Program-made: the position numbers and the translations under genes
Shown here: piece after piece, positions 49,062 through 63,905 of the stretch
Layout: each line of letters begins with the position of its first letter
How positions within the stretch are numbered: the first letter of the stretch is position 1
Notes under the pieces: generated by a model
Database searches by the model: none
What the model was told of the DNA's origin: nothing
The model's input: the letters and a program-made list of their open reading frames with translations, nothing else
Assembly (NCBI GenBank): GCA_013365365.1
Contig: JABVXU010000037.1
Coordinates: 186,001-250,000 of the forward strand
Reading direction: 5' to 3'
Length of the DNA stretch: 64,000 bases
From: Cruorifilaria tuberocauda
Lineage: Eukaryota > Nematoda > Chromadorea > Rhabditida > Onchocercidae

Positions 49062-52000
49062 TCAATTAATAAACCTTTTCAAATAATCCGCATATCGTTC
49101 CAAGCGTTTCTGATAATCTAATCGAGTTCTTTCAAGACGAAATACTAACTTACTTATTGTTACCAATTGAATTTGGCGGTCTCTTCGATAATTGTCTTCT
49201 CTATTAATATCCTGAAATATTTAAAGATTTTGTTTTACGTTATGTGCTACATTATTATCAATTTGATTATGTGTATGTAAAATTCGTAATTACATAATAA
49301 TAATAATAATAATAGTTGATAACAATAATAATAATAATGATGATGATAATAATAATAATAAATAATAAATAGTAAATTCGGTAGTTTTCTTTTTCTCTAA
49401 AATAAAAGATAAATGTTCTTTGATTATCATACTAAATAAATCGGTTTCGAAATGATCCATCTTTTAGTCTCAAATAAATTACTCAACGATTATTTCGAGC
49501 TGTGCTAAATTATCAAATGCAATATTGGAAAAGCAGAAGACAATAATAAATTATAAACTTTAGCGATAGCCGTAACAATATTCTGATAATTATTTATTGA
49601 TGTTACTCGTTCAGCCTTCTCCAAAGTACTTAATTGTCGGATAATATGACATTTCGTATCATCCAATGTTGGCCTTCAATAATTTTTAATCAAATCATAA
49701 TAAGAAATAGAAGACTGAAACACTTATGGATTTGCAAAAGTATATTAATGCAAATATTAAATTATATATTACATCGAAAATAATAAACTGCAATTATATT
49801 ATACAATGCAAAAACTTTTCCCCTATCAACTTCGAATTAAGTAAAATTACTTCATTCCAAATTATTTACTTTCACTCATATTTGGACTATATGTATATGT
49901 ATATATACTGAAATATAAAAATATCGAAAGATTAGAATATAATATTTTAATATAGAATTTTAAATTGAACATACTGATCATCATTGTGATGCGGAAGTTT
50001 CCGGAAAATTTCTTCCTCCTTCTGAAGTGTATGGTGAGCAAGAAGTAACGTTAAATTATTACCCGGACAATTACTTAACAAGCATTGTTCTGAGTATCGT
50101 ATCGTCCTGAACACGAAGAATAGAAGAAAATTATTTTCATTGCCTTACTCTTGACGGGTTGAAAAAAGTCCGCATTTTAATGGTAATTAACTTAAAAAGA
50201 ATTGATTGTTAATAATTGAACTTTGAAATTTTTTCAAATAGTTATCGGAAAGTGGACATATTTCAAAATCGTAGAAACGTAATCATTATGAATGAGATTG
50301 TAACCTTCGAAACAATTCGTCATGATTATCAATTTCATCCGGAATAAAGGGATGCAAATGAAGTGTTACATACTGTTCCGCGTTATCATTCGGTAATAAT
50401 GCGTGAGTAATAAGTCGATTTAATCGTAAATTCTTCGGGACTACCTGGTGATTTATCTGTTTGTGATTTGCATGCTAATTATTGATATCATTGAAAACAA
50501 TAAAAAAATCCCAACAAATGATTTTTAATATAATCAATTAGGTTCTCTTACTAATAACGACTGCAGTATCATTGATAATTATTATCAATTGCCAAAGACA
50601 ATATAGTGGAAAATCGATTAGAATTATTCTAATCACTTAAATTGTTAATTATTCCAGTGATACAAATGTGCAATTCATGCAGTTTGCTATTGAAAGATTA
50701 TTTCTATTTGTTATTCCCAAATACATATTGATATCTTTACGTATCACCTCACTGATATCATTTTGGAATCGCTGAAGAGTTGCATGAAGTTGAAGCATTG
50801 TTATATGAAGCGTAGGCTTACATGATCCATACTTATCCCATTCCTCATCTTCGATGCTATAGCTGTAAACGGGCGGATTTCGAAGCGTAATTTTTACAAA
50901 ATGCCATCTAAAAGAAGACTGATCAATTTTGATGAGAGAGGAAAAGAAAGAGATAAATTTGAAAATTCATTTGAATTGGAATGATTTCAATTTAAATGTT
51001 AATTTTGAAAGACCCGGTTAACACTACCAAATTAAATTCATCTTGGGATTTTGCAGAACAAAGATTAATTAGACTATCAGAAAAGACGGAACTTTAAGTC
51101 ATATTGTCTTACCAGAATAATTAATAAATAATTAATTACTTACCTTGAAATAGCGTTAATTTTCTTAATAGCATCATTTAGTGAATTCAACCAATACTTT
51201 CTCCTGCCATACTGAAAAGAAAGAAATGAATGAAAAATTTTTTGCTTAACTTCACACAAGAACTAACTTTTTCAAAATTAAATAAACAACAAATTACCAA
51301 AAAATTACTTAATTGCCGTTGTTCGATTCTAATATTTCGTCCAATCATTTGAATATGCAAAGGAATAATAATACTTACATCAAAATAAGAATTGATACTA
51401 TTCTCTTTAAATTCTGCGATAATTATTTTGCCATTAAAGTTTTGCAATCACTACTCTCTTCTGACATTTCCGGAAATATTAATCAACTTTTGAAAAAAAG
51501 AATTGATGAAGTACTTACACCATGGTGTAAAACACCACATTCGATAAATTTGCTGATCGTTTTTCGGATTGCTAAAGCAAAATGTTCATTCGGCTCTTCG
51601 TTTATCACACTCGGATTTTCAGCAGTGATTATTTCCATCCAACAACCTTTATAGAGCCAAGCATTGATTACCTGAAATTTCTTTCTTAGTTTTTTCCTCA
51701 ATTTGAATATAAATCGATGATGTTTACTCATTTCGTTTTTTTTCCCGAAAAATACTCAATGAATGGAACTTTCTCAATTGAAATTATTATAGGAAATTCA
51801 AATGACTGATGAATTTTGACAATTTAAAAATTTAATTACTCACATTTTAACTTTACTAAATTTGATTAAGTGCATTGGAAAGTAATTTTTAAATGAAAAA
51901 ACCATTAGATACAATTCAATGTTCGTACTATTTTGTATACTATCAAAATTTTGAATCTTCACATCATACGTCTAAAAACTGTTATATTTTTACATTAGAT

Positions 52001-55000
52001 AACTGACAATTCCAGATTATCATATCATACTGCTAAAGATTCTAGAAGATTATTCCAACTTCATTAACAGTTTAAATAGGACAAACCTGTACAATGACAC
52101 TGTCAGATTGCGTTGGAAATCGTTTCTTCAAATCATTTCTTACGCACACAACTATGTATCGTATGATATCACTGAAGAATATAAATATTTCAGAAAATGG
52201 AAACAGTCCGAGCATTCCTATTCTAACGATTGAAAGCAGTTTAATTTGAAGTGTGAACTCTAAGTAATGAATGAATAATTATGATGAGATTACGATTCAT
52301 TCAGTTCATTACAATTATTCATTCATTAAAGACTCTACCTTCAATAGAAACGAGAAAATAAGGGAAAATATTGAAAGCACTCTCGAATAGTAACACTTAC
52401 GGATATTCGGTCACTTTCTCGAAGATAGTATTAGCATAAACGGTAGCCCAGTGCGTTAGGAATTGCTTACTGTCATTGAAAATCTTAATCACTGTAGAAT
52501 TATTCATTGCTTCATCAATATTCTTGGGTTTGATACCAGTTATCGATTCGAAGAGACTTACTGGATTAAGATTAAAATACTTCCCACGATATTCGGCATG
52601 ATTCAATTTCTGGTTAAGTTCCGCTATTTGTAATCGTTGTAATTCTGCCCCACCATATAACCTGAATTTTACATTCAATTTTCGGTGTTAAAAATAATTC
52701 ATTATGATTTTCAAAAGGAAGAGAAAATTTGCTATTACTTCGGTTATGACGGTAATTAGGAATAAAAGAAAAAAGTGATATGATAATTGAAATTATCATA
52801 TCGAAATTTAACTCTGTAAATCTTAAATTTCTAATATTTATAATACTTAAATAATTAAATACAAAAAATTTTAATATTTTACTAATTTAATTTGGAAAAT
52901 ATAAGATTACTTGATTTCTGCTTTGCAGACATGTTACAATGTAATAATCTTGTGAACTTATATCTAACAAATGAAGCGCATATTCAACATTGGGAATTAA
53001 ATTTGTATATGTGTAATCAATAATTAATAATATAAATAATTTTCCTCTATGCATTGTGTTTTTGCTTAACAAATTTATGCTCTTTAATTGTTTTAATAAT
53101 AAGAACTGGACGAATCAAGTAAATTGCAGAACCGGAAAATCGAAATGAAAGGCGAACTCTATTAGTATTTGCAAAATAATATATGATGAGGAACTCCGGA
53201 AATCGGATAGATTATTCAGTTGCTTTATTTCTTCTTGCAAATATTTCGCTAATAGTAGGGCTAATAGTGACATCTCCCGGTTGCTCATGCCGTAGCTATA
53301 GACCGGCAAAACGGATCTTTGGAATAAATCCGACAATGCTGAAAAATGAACACAAGAAATGAAATTTTACAGAATTCTGATATATTTTAGTGGTTATTTT
53401 TATTTCATAATTATTGATTAACATTTATTTACCAATCGATGGATTTAATCCCCTCGAAATGGCGCACAAATTAATCTGAAAATGTAATTACCTTATAAAA
53501 TGATAAAGAAAGAAGTTCTCTCTGTTTTTGCGTTAAACTTTGTTAAAAACCTCTTCAATTTATTAATCAGTTTTATCGAAAGCTCTTTAAATTTTGGGAG
53601 TAAATTTCAGATCGAGATTTTTTCGAAGCATATATATTATCCGGCTGAAAATTTCTAATGCAGTCCATGACAAAGTGAAAAAGGAAACTAACAAATCAGT
53701 TCAAGTACATTTTTTGATGCGGGAATTTCATAATTATCAACCAAAAAAGACCTAGGAAGGTAACTACAAAGAACTTAATCGATTCATTCCTTAGATTTCA
53801 AACTTTACCGTTCACATCATTGCCATATTTACCCATCAATCTTGCAAAATATTCCGGTTTTATTTGCAAATAGAAGAAAATTATTTCATAAGTACTCAGT
53901 TTCATTCCATCTTCCTTATCAACAACTGATAAAGGCCTGTCACCTGTTACTTTTTTCTGTGCTTCTATATGCATATTTTTCAAAATGATTCGCAATTCCT
54001 GTAATAAAAGCAAAAAAAAGTTGCTTAAAACAAAATAATTTATCAAAATATTTGAACAAAAATTCTATCGAGTACTTCGACAGTTTATAACTTTCAGTTT
54101 TCCTTTTTTTTGTTTTTATTGATATACTTTATCTTAGAAAATAAACAGGAAAAACTGATAAAAGATTTACCTGTAATTGTCTTTTATCAACCGATACTTT
54201 TGCAATTTTATCATTCAAATCAATCATTTTTTCTTCCAAATAACAATTAACATTAATTAATTTTATCGCATACAGTCGACTTTCCTCCAATTCTGCAAGC
54301 ATTGTAACAAACGTCATAACATTTTAGTACCTATCTTTTCATTCATTACTTTGCTGTTTTTAAATTTCATTTCTTTAAGTATATCAGTAACTATCTTTAA
54401 GCATGTGTTTAATTTTTTTAATAAAAGTTGCTGGAATTTTCTGTAACCAAAGCTTCATCAAAAGCTTAAATCTAAAATTGAATTCCATATAATAACGCAT
54501 ATTCATTTTTAAAATTTAAAGGATTAAATTATCACCTTCATTCTCTCTTACATCATTTTCTTTATGAAGCAATAATGGAGCAAAATGTCGCACTACTCGA
54601 AGTGAGGGCGCATTTGACCTTTCTGCAAAATATTAAATGAAACTTATGAAAATCAATATTTTGTATAAATCATAATTCTGTTCAGTTTTTATACTTTCTT
54701 ATTTCCTTACAATTTCTATCGAGAATACCTTCTCTTCTTTCCATCGATCTTCACTTACACTGCTAGTTCAATCTTTCTTGGCCACTTAACATCTGGCCAC
54801 CCTACTTGGCTCTAATCGTATTCATTTCGAAATTTTATTTTGCTGTAGACTGATAACAACTTCCATCACTCCTCTCTCATATCTCCGGCAAATCTTAGCT
54901 CCACTTTTTACTTCTTATTCCTATCAAAATTGAACAAACATTCCTATGAGACATACAAATATGTTATTATTATTAATTTATTATCATTATTGTCACTTAG

Positions 55001-58000
55001 TTCCTCGAAATCCTTCCAAAATAAACGCTTCCTCCACCATTGTTGAATTTTGATTGCTGCTTTTTCCATAACTTTCTTATCACTTCCGTCCTTTCGCCTT
55101 ATTTTATCCTTATCATTGATCATTTGGATGGTGTCCTGTAACGAATCAATAAAATAACCAAACTTTTTTTTCCAGGCAATTTTCAATTTGTTAAAAATTT
55201 TTGTTATCATATTCGAATACTTTCGTATTCATTCGTGGAAAGTTAAACAAAAGATCATCTGGCAATGTCAGGCTTATTTATTGCCATTGTAATGGTTGGA
55301 CAGTTATTCCTTTACTTAAATAATTGGCTAAGATGAAAATCAGAAACCACAGAGTTAGTATATTATCAAGATAGGATAGCGTAAATTCTTGATTCTCGAG
55401 ATGTTACCTCAATTTCTCTTCTTGTTAACATCCATTCAATAATTCTATCCGGCTTATCATAGATCACTTGCTCGTTCGCAATATTTATGTATAATTCACC
55501 GTATCGAAACTGTTCCCGCAAGTATCCATCATTTTCTATATCTACATTCGATCCCTAATAAACTCAAATTATTTTTAAATTTAAAACATACGAAAAATTA
55601 AATAGAGAAATTAAAAAAAAATGGAAATATTTCGGCAATGTAAATTTAAATAACATTTTACTTTCAACATTATTTATTGCTTATTCATATTTGAATTTAA
55701 AAATTCTAATAAAATAATAAGTACCCATTTGTTCTTACGCTTGATAATTTCTTCCGTTAGCCGGGCAATATATTCCGGTATTAAATTATTTCTTACAGTT
55801 TCTTTCCATGATGTAAGCAATAACTGTGCCACTTCTTCCTTTTTATCATTCATAAGGAATATATTTAAGTGAAGAGCTGAAAATTTGGCAGTTCTCAAAT
55901 AATTTGAAATTACTAATATTTAAAATCCAATATATAAAATTTATAAGAATCCTTCTACTCACTTGCGAAATATGTATTTCATAAAATCAAATCTTTCCTC
56001 TTTTTTGATACCACAATTATCACGTTTGTAGTTTTAAACCATATATTAAATATGTTTCTAATGTATTTCGTTTTCCAGTATTATATATTTTCAGTGATTT
56101 ATTTTGATAATAATCTTCTCTGACAAGAGTGCTAGATGCTAACTATCTCGTAAGTTATTCGCTGCAATAGCTACATTTCGATTGACCCCTCGAATGACCT
56201 CATCCATTTCTTTCATCGTTAAAGTTTCACATTTCTTCAGTTCATACATATAGTACGATATGTATTCCACTTGTACATCGTTCAAATTACGAACTGTCAT
56301 CAATAAATTGTCGCAATCATTCTCTTTACATGATATGCTTATTTTTTCCGCTGAAAGACATTATTTGTTATTAGAAAAACGAAAATTTTAAACTTTTATA
56401 ATTTCTTCACGGCACTTAAATTACTAATTTCGAAACATTAAGGCATACTCATAAATTATCAGTAAAATTTGCTATTTAAAAGCATTTCAAATGCACAAAA
56501 ATATGATATTTGGTTGTTCAACTAATGAGCTATCCAACTAATCAATTATGATGAGTTATTTGAGTAGAAAATATTCATTAACAATCAAATCGGTCACTAT
56601 CGATGGTCTGATTTACTGTTTTAATTTCTTCAAACAATTATATAGCAATCACTCATGAAGGCTTTCAATCTTTGCACCTTTTTTATCGGTTAACATTTCG
56701 TTTAAATCATCGATATCACTTTTTGATATGCCATTTCAACATTGCATATTACTTAATAGAATAAAAGGTCTATTAATGTTTCAGGATAAATCGCTACGTT
56801 TAAATAATTTGCTTACGTATAAGTTTTTTATGGACGGTAAATTTGCTAATGGGAAAATAAAGTTATTTATAAGTGACACAAGATAAATGATTTAATAAGT
56901 GATAAGATAAGCGACAAATTCATCACTTTCATGTAAAAATGATGATTAGCGAAAGTTCAAAAGTATTAATATCATATAAATTGGAAAATCGAAAATTAAT
57001 GCCATTTCACATACTTTCTATTCATTTTTCTACAGTGCTTTCGGTGGGTAAAGAAAAAAAAAGGAAATTTCTTTCCCCGAAATAATCAATAATCGATAAA
57101 CATACGATCGGGATTTAAAAATTCATTTGTACGCAAAGCTTTTCTTCTTTTTTGAAGCTTACCTTGATACTGGTCAACAAATATATCATTTACATATGAA
57201 ATATTTGTATCAAAACACTTTAAACATTTCAATAAGGCATCCTAAAAATAAAAATAAGTTAATTTAACAAAGAGTTAATTGCCCAAAAGTATAATTGGAA
57301 GACAAAATATTACTTGAAAATATTTAGTAAGCAAATATGATAGAAATTTGGTAATTTTTTTAAAACAAGAATAGTGATAAGTTCAAACATGATATCATTT
57401 AAGCGACAATATCATCATTCGAATACAACATTGTTTCCTCATAATATTCTTTTTAAAATTTCCTCCATTCTTATCATTTGACTGATATTCAATCCTATCG
57501 TTTCATCACTTTCACTCAAATTCGCTTTCGGCGTAAAAAATGTGTTATTTCTTACCTTATCATCAATGCTATTATTTAATTTTATCACTGCCTTCATGTG
57601 AACATCTGAGTTACTAGCTGTTGTTGCTAAAATCTCATCGATATTACCAAATAATGATAAATCACTATTTTTCAACCGTTCACGTACGTCACTCAATATT
57701 GCCGCTGTAGAATGAAATATTTATTGAAAAGAAAAAGAGAACAAGAGATTAAAAAGTTAATTTCTAGTATAAAAACTTGACATTAAATAGACGAATAATA
57801 ATTTGAAATTTTGAAACGAATATAAATAATATTTAAAACATTTAATAAAAACGTCACATTTCATCTCACTTTCAACGTTTTGAGCAAAAAAACTTTACGT
57901 GAGTATTGAATGTTCTCTTCACGTCGCATAGATGGTCCACGTCGTAATCGATGTAAATGTTTAGCAAGTGCAAATAAACTAAATATTGTTTTTATATTAC

Positions 58001-59425
58001 GACCTTCGTAAATGTCTACAGTATCCGGAATTAAAACCTGGAATTAACATGATTAAAAATAATTGCAATTTTCAGATAGTAAGCCAAAGTGATAGCAGAT
58101 AACAGCCAATAGATTATGGATCACTTAACGACTTGTTATCATACAGAAATACAACCAAGGTTATTTTACACCATGCATTTATTATTTGGTAGTATCATGC
58201 AAAAATTTCATTTGTAAATCAAAAAAAATGAACCTCTGGAAAACTGATACTTCGTATCGCTTCTTTCCATAAATTAATGTTATCAGTATGACGATAACAC
58301 ACTTCGCCATCCTCATAGAAACGATTCTAAAATGAAAATTCTGTTTTAGTAAAATGCTAAAATATCGATGTTATGGAAAAAAAGCGAAATAAATTAATCA
58401 TTCATAACTATCAAGGAGTTACTGTTCACCTATTCAATCATTACCTGATCAATATCAAAAATTTTTGACAATGGCACAATATGTGGCGCAAATGAATGTG
58501 CAAGTCGAGCTAGCAATACACCGTTGGACAAATTCCGCTCAAGCTCTGCTTCTTCTGCAATGTCATCCAAATGAAGGTATTCCTTCAACCAGCTGTAAAA
58601 TAGTGAAACTATGATAATTTAAGACTATTTCATGATAACTCAAGAATTAGATAAAATGAAAAGTTAGCCCCAATAGAGCATGTGAAATATTGCTAAATTT
58701 CAATTCTGAAATTACCCAACTGTATTTTTGAGAAATTTGTTAATCTTTGAATCAAATTTGCGATATTCATCTAATGACGCATTACTTTTAATTAATTGAT
58801 TGAAATATGTTAGTTAGTATTCTCAAAATCAACTCTTCTCCCATTATTTATTTACTTGAAAGTTTCAAATTCATCAAGTTTGATTGATTTCATACAAATT
58901 TATCTAAACTATGTTCTTTCTTAATTTTTTAATTCGATTAAAATTTTGTTATATTTTTGTATAAATTGTCAAAATCTTAAATTGACAATTAATAACAAAA
59001 AAGTTGAGAAAAAAAATGAAAATGTCTTACTTTCTTACTTCACTTAATTTCAACAAATATTCATATACTCTTTCATTCTCTCGCTTTTCATCTAATTCCT
59101 CGGTAGTATGTGATGAGCTGATATCTATTGGTTCGATATGTGATTGATTCATTTTATCAGTTAATTGATAAAATTGTATACTGTTAGTATCCGATGATTC
59201 TGACTGCTTGATGAACTGATTACTGTTAACAATTTCAAAGGTACTTTTGTCATCTATTGATTGAACGTAAACAGCATTAGATGAAGCAATCAATTTATCG
59301 TTATTGTAATTTAGCTGAATTGTCTTTTGTTCAGTAGTAGCAGCACTAACTGTATCAGTAACTGTAGTAGTAACTACAGCAGTTGTCGCCGTGGTAAACA
59401 TAGAATCATTAATAATGTCATCCAT
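49062..59425 (-). CDS. pes-7: IQGAP-like scaffold protein (CH, IQ, RasGAP-like domains), about 20 exons
   Basis: IQGAPs link calmodulin, Rho-type GTPases and F-actin at the cell cortex. Exon 1 (from 59425) encodes about 95 Ser/Thr-rich residues, then the family block LDEKRENERVYEYLLKL. The CH domain follows: LERNLSNGVLLARLAHSFAP (about 58540), CYRHTDNINLW (about 58290), DTVDIYEGRNIKTIFSLFAL (about 58010). IR-like repeats lie at 57703-57559 and beyond. One IQ motif, AIKIQQWWRKRLFWKDF, is at about 55060-55008. The RasGAP-like domain includes YEIIFFYLQIKPEYFARLM (about 53890), VYSYGMSNREMSLLALLL (about 53290) and ALAIRKTISKFIECGVLHHG (about 51580). RGC-type blocks include NCPGNNLTLLLAHHTLQKEE and TSINKYQNIV, and the protein ends YLKRFIN at 49062. 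Exon phases were checked only in part, and some small exons may be missed. Confidence 0.88.
49285..49374 (+). repeat. (ATA)n / (ATG)n trinucleotide microsatellite in an IQGAP intron
   Basis: Runs of AATAATAAT and ATGATGATG lie between the last two exons of the IQGAP-like gene. Confidence 0.85.
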
Positions 59426-59697
59426 TTAACTGAATAAATTACTGAAATGATAAATAAATGAAAATTAATACGTAAGATATAATTGATATATAAATTAACG
59501 TTGCTGAGGTAATAAATTGCATCAAAATACGATTGCTCAAAAATAATTTTAAAAGCACAATGAATTTTTCGTACTTTTATATCTGTACTTTTTTATTACC
59601 TTAAAAAGTTGGGAGAATTCGCCGCAATAGCCTTTCCAATTTGCGAAGAAGTAATTAAGTTCTCTTTTCCTTCGAGATTAAATCATTTTGAAAGGAA

Positions 59698-59780
59698 AAG
59701 CAAAATTATGAGAAATTTATCTCTGTCAACAATTACAATTTATCGATATCTTAAATTCTACCACTTATTATTTCATACCT
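59698..59780 (+). repeat. Diverged direct repeat, copy 1
   Basis: About 85 bp containing CTGTCAACAATTAC and ATATCTTAAATTCT, shared with 61530-61620 in the same orientation, with scattered substitutions and a one-base indel. Confidence 0.7.
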
Positions 59781-61529
59781 GAGATTCATTAGGGATCTTT
59801 CTCAAGAAATCGTTTCGCATTCCGCATGTGATAACGACTATCCATTTATCAACTTTTTCCATAATAACAGAATTTTTGCGAATTTATAGAACAAAATAAA
59901 AAAGGAAAATTAATAATGGAAAAAGAAGAAATTAAAATTAAAGTATGTATTCTTTTTATTAAAATTGGAGGAAAAAGAACGAAAATGACAAAACGAAAGT
60001 CAACAAGGAAAATGTGAAAAGGAAAAAGAGTAAAACTGAGTTTTTCCCATATATAAATGAAAATGTATGAAACGATCGCTTATTTCAAAAGAGAAAAGAA
60101 ATAATGCATAGGAAACTGTGCTATGTCATAAATGAAATGATAACATTATCACTGATAATGCATGAATTATGCAATTAAGAATACAATGTTATCACCAATC
60201 GAATTTCCCAGTTTCCTTCCTTATTTTCTTACTACTGCAATGGAAAAAGAATTAAAACAAACTGAAATGTATAAGAGAGGAAAAATTACAATGAAGCTTT
60301 CTTTCCTTTTGATCCATGAAGACGAAAAGCTATCATATCATTTCTACTCTTTTAATTTCCTAAGCTGTCTTTCCAACTATTCGTTTATTTAAAGGAAAAA
60401 AAAACTTCATATATTGCAGTAATCAAACAAATCAAACCAAATATTCATTCAGGTTTTATTTACATTTCCTTTTCCTTTTTCTTTTTCTAAACGATTTATC
60501 ATCGTATCATCGTATTTCATCTGGCATTATTATTCCTTTAATTTTCACATAGTTTTTTTTCTACTTTTCTTTTTCATCTTTCTTTCCATTTCTTTTCATT
60601 CTCTCTTCTTTTTCTTTTCACTCTTACTCTTACTTTTTTTATCAATCTTTTCCACTCACTTATTCATCTTATTTAAATACTCTTCGTATCATTTTATTCA
60701 TTAAAAAAAAATGCAAATGCTATAGAAAATTAACAACACCTATACAATCACATATACATCAATTATATCACTGCCTTTATTTTGTCATTTTAATTTAATT
60801 TCATATAACATTAACTTTGTCAACCATCTTTTAGCAGTTACCATTTATTCATTACTTAAATTGTTAATTCAAATCACTTCCTTATTTATTTGCCTTTTCT
60901 TTATTATAAATAATATTCTTATTTGAAAACATTCACTGCTTCAAATTACTTTACTTCGGTACGGTTACTTCAAATTTTTCTTTTATTTAATTTTTAATAG
61001 CTAAATTTCGATTATTTCATACAATCGTTCCAAATTTCAAGTTAAAATATAAATGATTTCCGCTTATTTTTTCGTACATCTCTTCGATAAATTCAAAATA
61101 CTCTTGTTTATATTAGCAATAAAAGCATTCTTCAGGAATCATGATAAAACTTTTCCTGAGTCCTTCTACTTTACTGGAACATTCCGTATCAGATCACTCA
61201 GGAATCCTCGTTCTTCCTCCTACTCGTTTACTTCTTTGCTTCCTTATTTCTTATTCTTTACCTCTTTCATATTCAGTTTCTTATTTCTATCATAAATATT
61301 ATTCCACCGTTATGCAATTCTCTATTTCATATCCTTATTATCATCCCTGAGAATAAGAAAATTCAGGCATTATTTAATTTATATAATGTTTTGTCCATTA
61401 ATTAACATATATAATTATGCTAACAATATCAGTAATATATTAACAGATCAACAGAGCAACAGTTAGGGAATATTCTAAAAGGTAGAATGATATATTATTT
61501 GAAAAAACACGTAATGAAATGATATTATA

Positions 61530-61620
61530 CAAAGGAAAACAAAATTATTCAGAATTTATTTCTGTCAACAATTACACGTTTATCAATATCTTAAATTCTG
61601 CCATTTATCAGTTCACATTC
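61530..61620 (+). repeat. Diverged direct repeat, copy 2
   Basis: Second copy of the element at 59698-59780. Shared blocks are CTGTCAACAATTAC, then TTTATC.ATATCTTAAATTCT and CCA.TTAT. No terminal inverted repeats or target duplications were noticed. Confidence 0.7.
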
Positions 61621-63905
61621 TGAAGTTAACGTAAGTGATTGATAGTAAAATGCATTGAATATTTCGCTCTTTTTGTATAATTTTCATTTCACTCAAAATT
61701 TCTCAATTACTTTAATTATGTCATAGAAGAAATTAATGGAGTAGTGAAGTTTGAAGAAGTCTTAAAAAATTAATCATTCGTACGTGTACAGATGTACGTC
61801 TTCAGAGAAATTCATGCTTATGAGTGCGATATTCGTTTAGTATATGCTTGCATCTTATATGCTGGGTGTATTTTTGGAATGACTTATGATGCTAACAGAA
61901 ATGTGCGTGCGCTTATCGCATGCGTGCTCGTGCGTGTTTCTTTCTCCCTCTCTCTCAAGTATATACATTACCTGTTACATGTATAATGTACTTGATGTGT
62001 AAGTAAACTTGTGTGCGAGAACGACGAAAGTGTGTATGCATGCATGTGAGCGTTTGTGTTTAAACGTGTTGCTGTTTACGTCATTTCGATTGTTGCCGCC
62101 TTGTTGTTTCCTCGTAAGCCTAGCAAAATAATCCAACGTTGCAACAACAACGTAGTCAATCGCACTGTTTCGGTGATTTCCACCTTCGCGAACCGTTCCT
62201 TAACCAATCGTTAAGGCGAGAGATATCTGATATGCTTAGATAAGAGATGAGTGTGGCGTTGTAACTATAATTTAATGGCACTAATAAATGATAAATTAAG
62301 AAAATAGTCTTCATCCTGTAATAAATTGTGGATTTTACGTCGAGTGCAATCAATATCTGGGTATATATCGAGATTCGATTATTTCCATCATTTCATCTTC
62401 GAAGGGTTTCTCATTCAATTTTTCGAATGTTTTATTGCTTTTATATTTGTTGCGACTTCAGCTTTCTCAATTGTTTTTCAGTTTTCAACATTCCAATGTT
62501 TTTTTCCAATCTTTTTCTCGTCCCATTGGTTTTTTCCTGCTATTTACTAAAATATTTTCGGAAATATTTTAGTACTTTTTGATGTTGTGTTTTCGACAAT
62601 GTTTTTAGTTTATTCCCTCAATAAATCTTAATATCCTAATATACTTTCTCTTTTAGTTCCGTTTTCCAGAAAAAAAAACAAAGATTCTTCAACATTTTAT
62701 TTTTCAATATGTTTTTCAAATTATCATTATCATTTTTCATCCTAATATTACTTTTTATTATCCTGCTAATTTGCAATATTTCATTCTCCCTCACTTCAAT
62801 TTCAGCCTTTCAAGAAACAAAATTCTATGGATCAAAAAACAAAATTCTATGGATTAATATCTTTTAATTGATTACGTTTCTAGGTTTAATTGTTTTTAAA
62901 AAAAATAGGTTGTTACCACTATCTTCTGTGGATACATTGTTGCCATTCCTTTCATAGTATGTTCATAATAAACCATAAAAAATGACGATGATTGATGATA
63001 TACTTAATCGTAAATGAAACCGGCTAAGGTTTCCTAATTACTCTTAATTACTTTGTAGGCAAAATGAAATGGAAATGAAGTGTTGCAAAAGGTATAAAAA
63101 CGTGAAGTTTCAGCGATTACTATTTTTTCAGCGATCACAATCAGTATTTTTTCTTCCTTCTCCTATTCTCTTCCTATTCTCTCTCATTTATTGCTTGTTT
63201 TCATTTTTTAATTTTGATCTAATTTTAATGGATTAAAGATTATGAAAATTGTACATCCAATGATGCTAAATTTATTTTAGTAATATTTGTCATCAAAAAA
63301 ATAATAGTTCAATCTTTATTCTAATAAATCATTTTTAAATTTGATAATTGGGAACTAAAAAAAGTATTTTCTGTTTTTCATGCACTTTCTCTAAAGTATT
63401 ACTTTCTGACATTACATTTGCAAACATTAAATTATTAAATTATGAATCTCATTTTGATTCGCCGGAAATCAGGCAGTTGATTCTTGGAATTCATACATGT
63501 GTGTGTATAAGTTGTCAATTTTTTGGTATTTCACAACCAGTTTCTCTCCGAAACTTACTTATTGCATTTTTTATGAAATCACTGCTACATGCTGTTTGTA
63601 GAATTTTCCATATTCTTACATATCCGGAATTCTTACATACAAGTCATGAAATTAATTTTTCTTATTAAAATTTTTAGAATTTTGGAGAATTTGAAATTGG
63701 TTATTTCGTGTAGTGAAAATAATTTTCTAATTAAAGTCAACTTATGGTATTATCGTGTTCGTATTATGGCATATGTGTATGGTGCTCGTCTGATGGTTTT
63801 GTGATACCATTCTATTCATATTTGTACTAATCTATTTGAAAACAAGTTTTCAAATTATTCTTTTAAGTGTGGAGCAATATAATTGTTCTGTTATTCGAAC
63901 AAGCG

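Larger units (their letters stand above)
59426..63905. other. Noncoding 4.5 kb upstream of the IQGAP-like gene
   Basis: No recognised gene. It should hold the IQGAP promoter (minus) near 59430-60100. A less AT-rich, GT-containing stretch at about 61780-62200 (ATGCATGCATG, CGTTGCAACAACAACG) could belong to the promoter of the gene starting at 63906. A 17-bp unit AACAAAATTCTATGGAT is duplicated at about 62816-62855. Frames in this region are short and low-complexity. Confidence 0.45.

Noticed and set aside
57439..57558. Extension of the IQGAP frame past 57559
   Set aside because: A strong GTAAGA donor after SIDDK marks the exon end. The rest is intron read-through.
61053..61350. Overlapping frames of 69-80 codons upstream of the last gene
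   Set aside because: Ser/Phe/Leu-rich products of T-rich DNA without homology or splice support.
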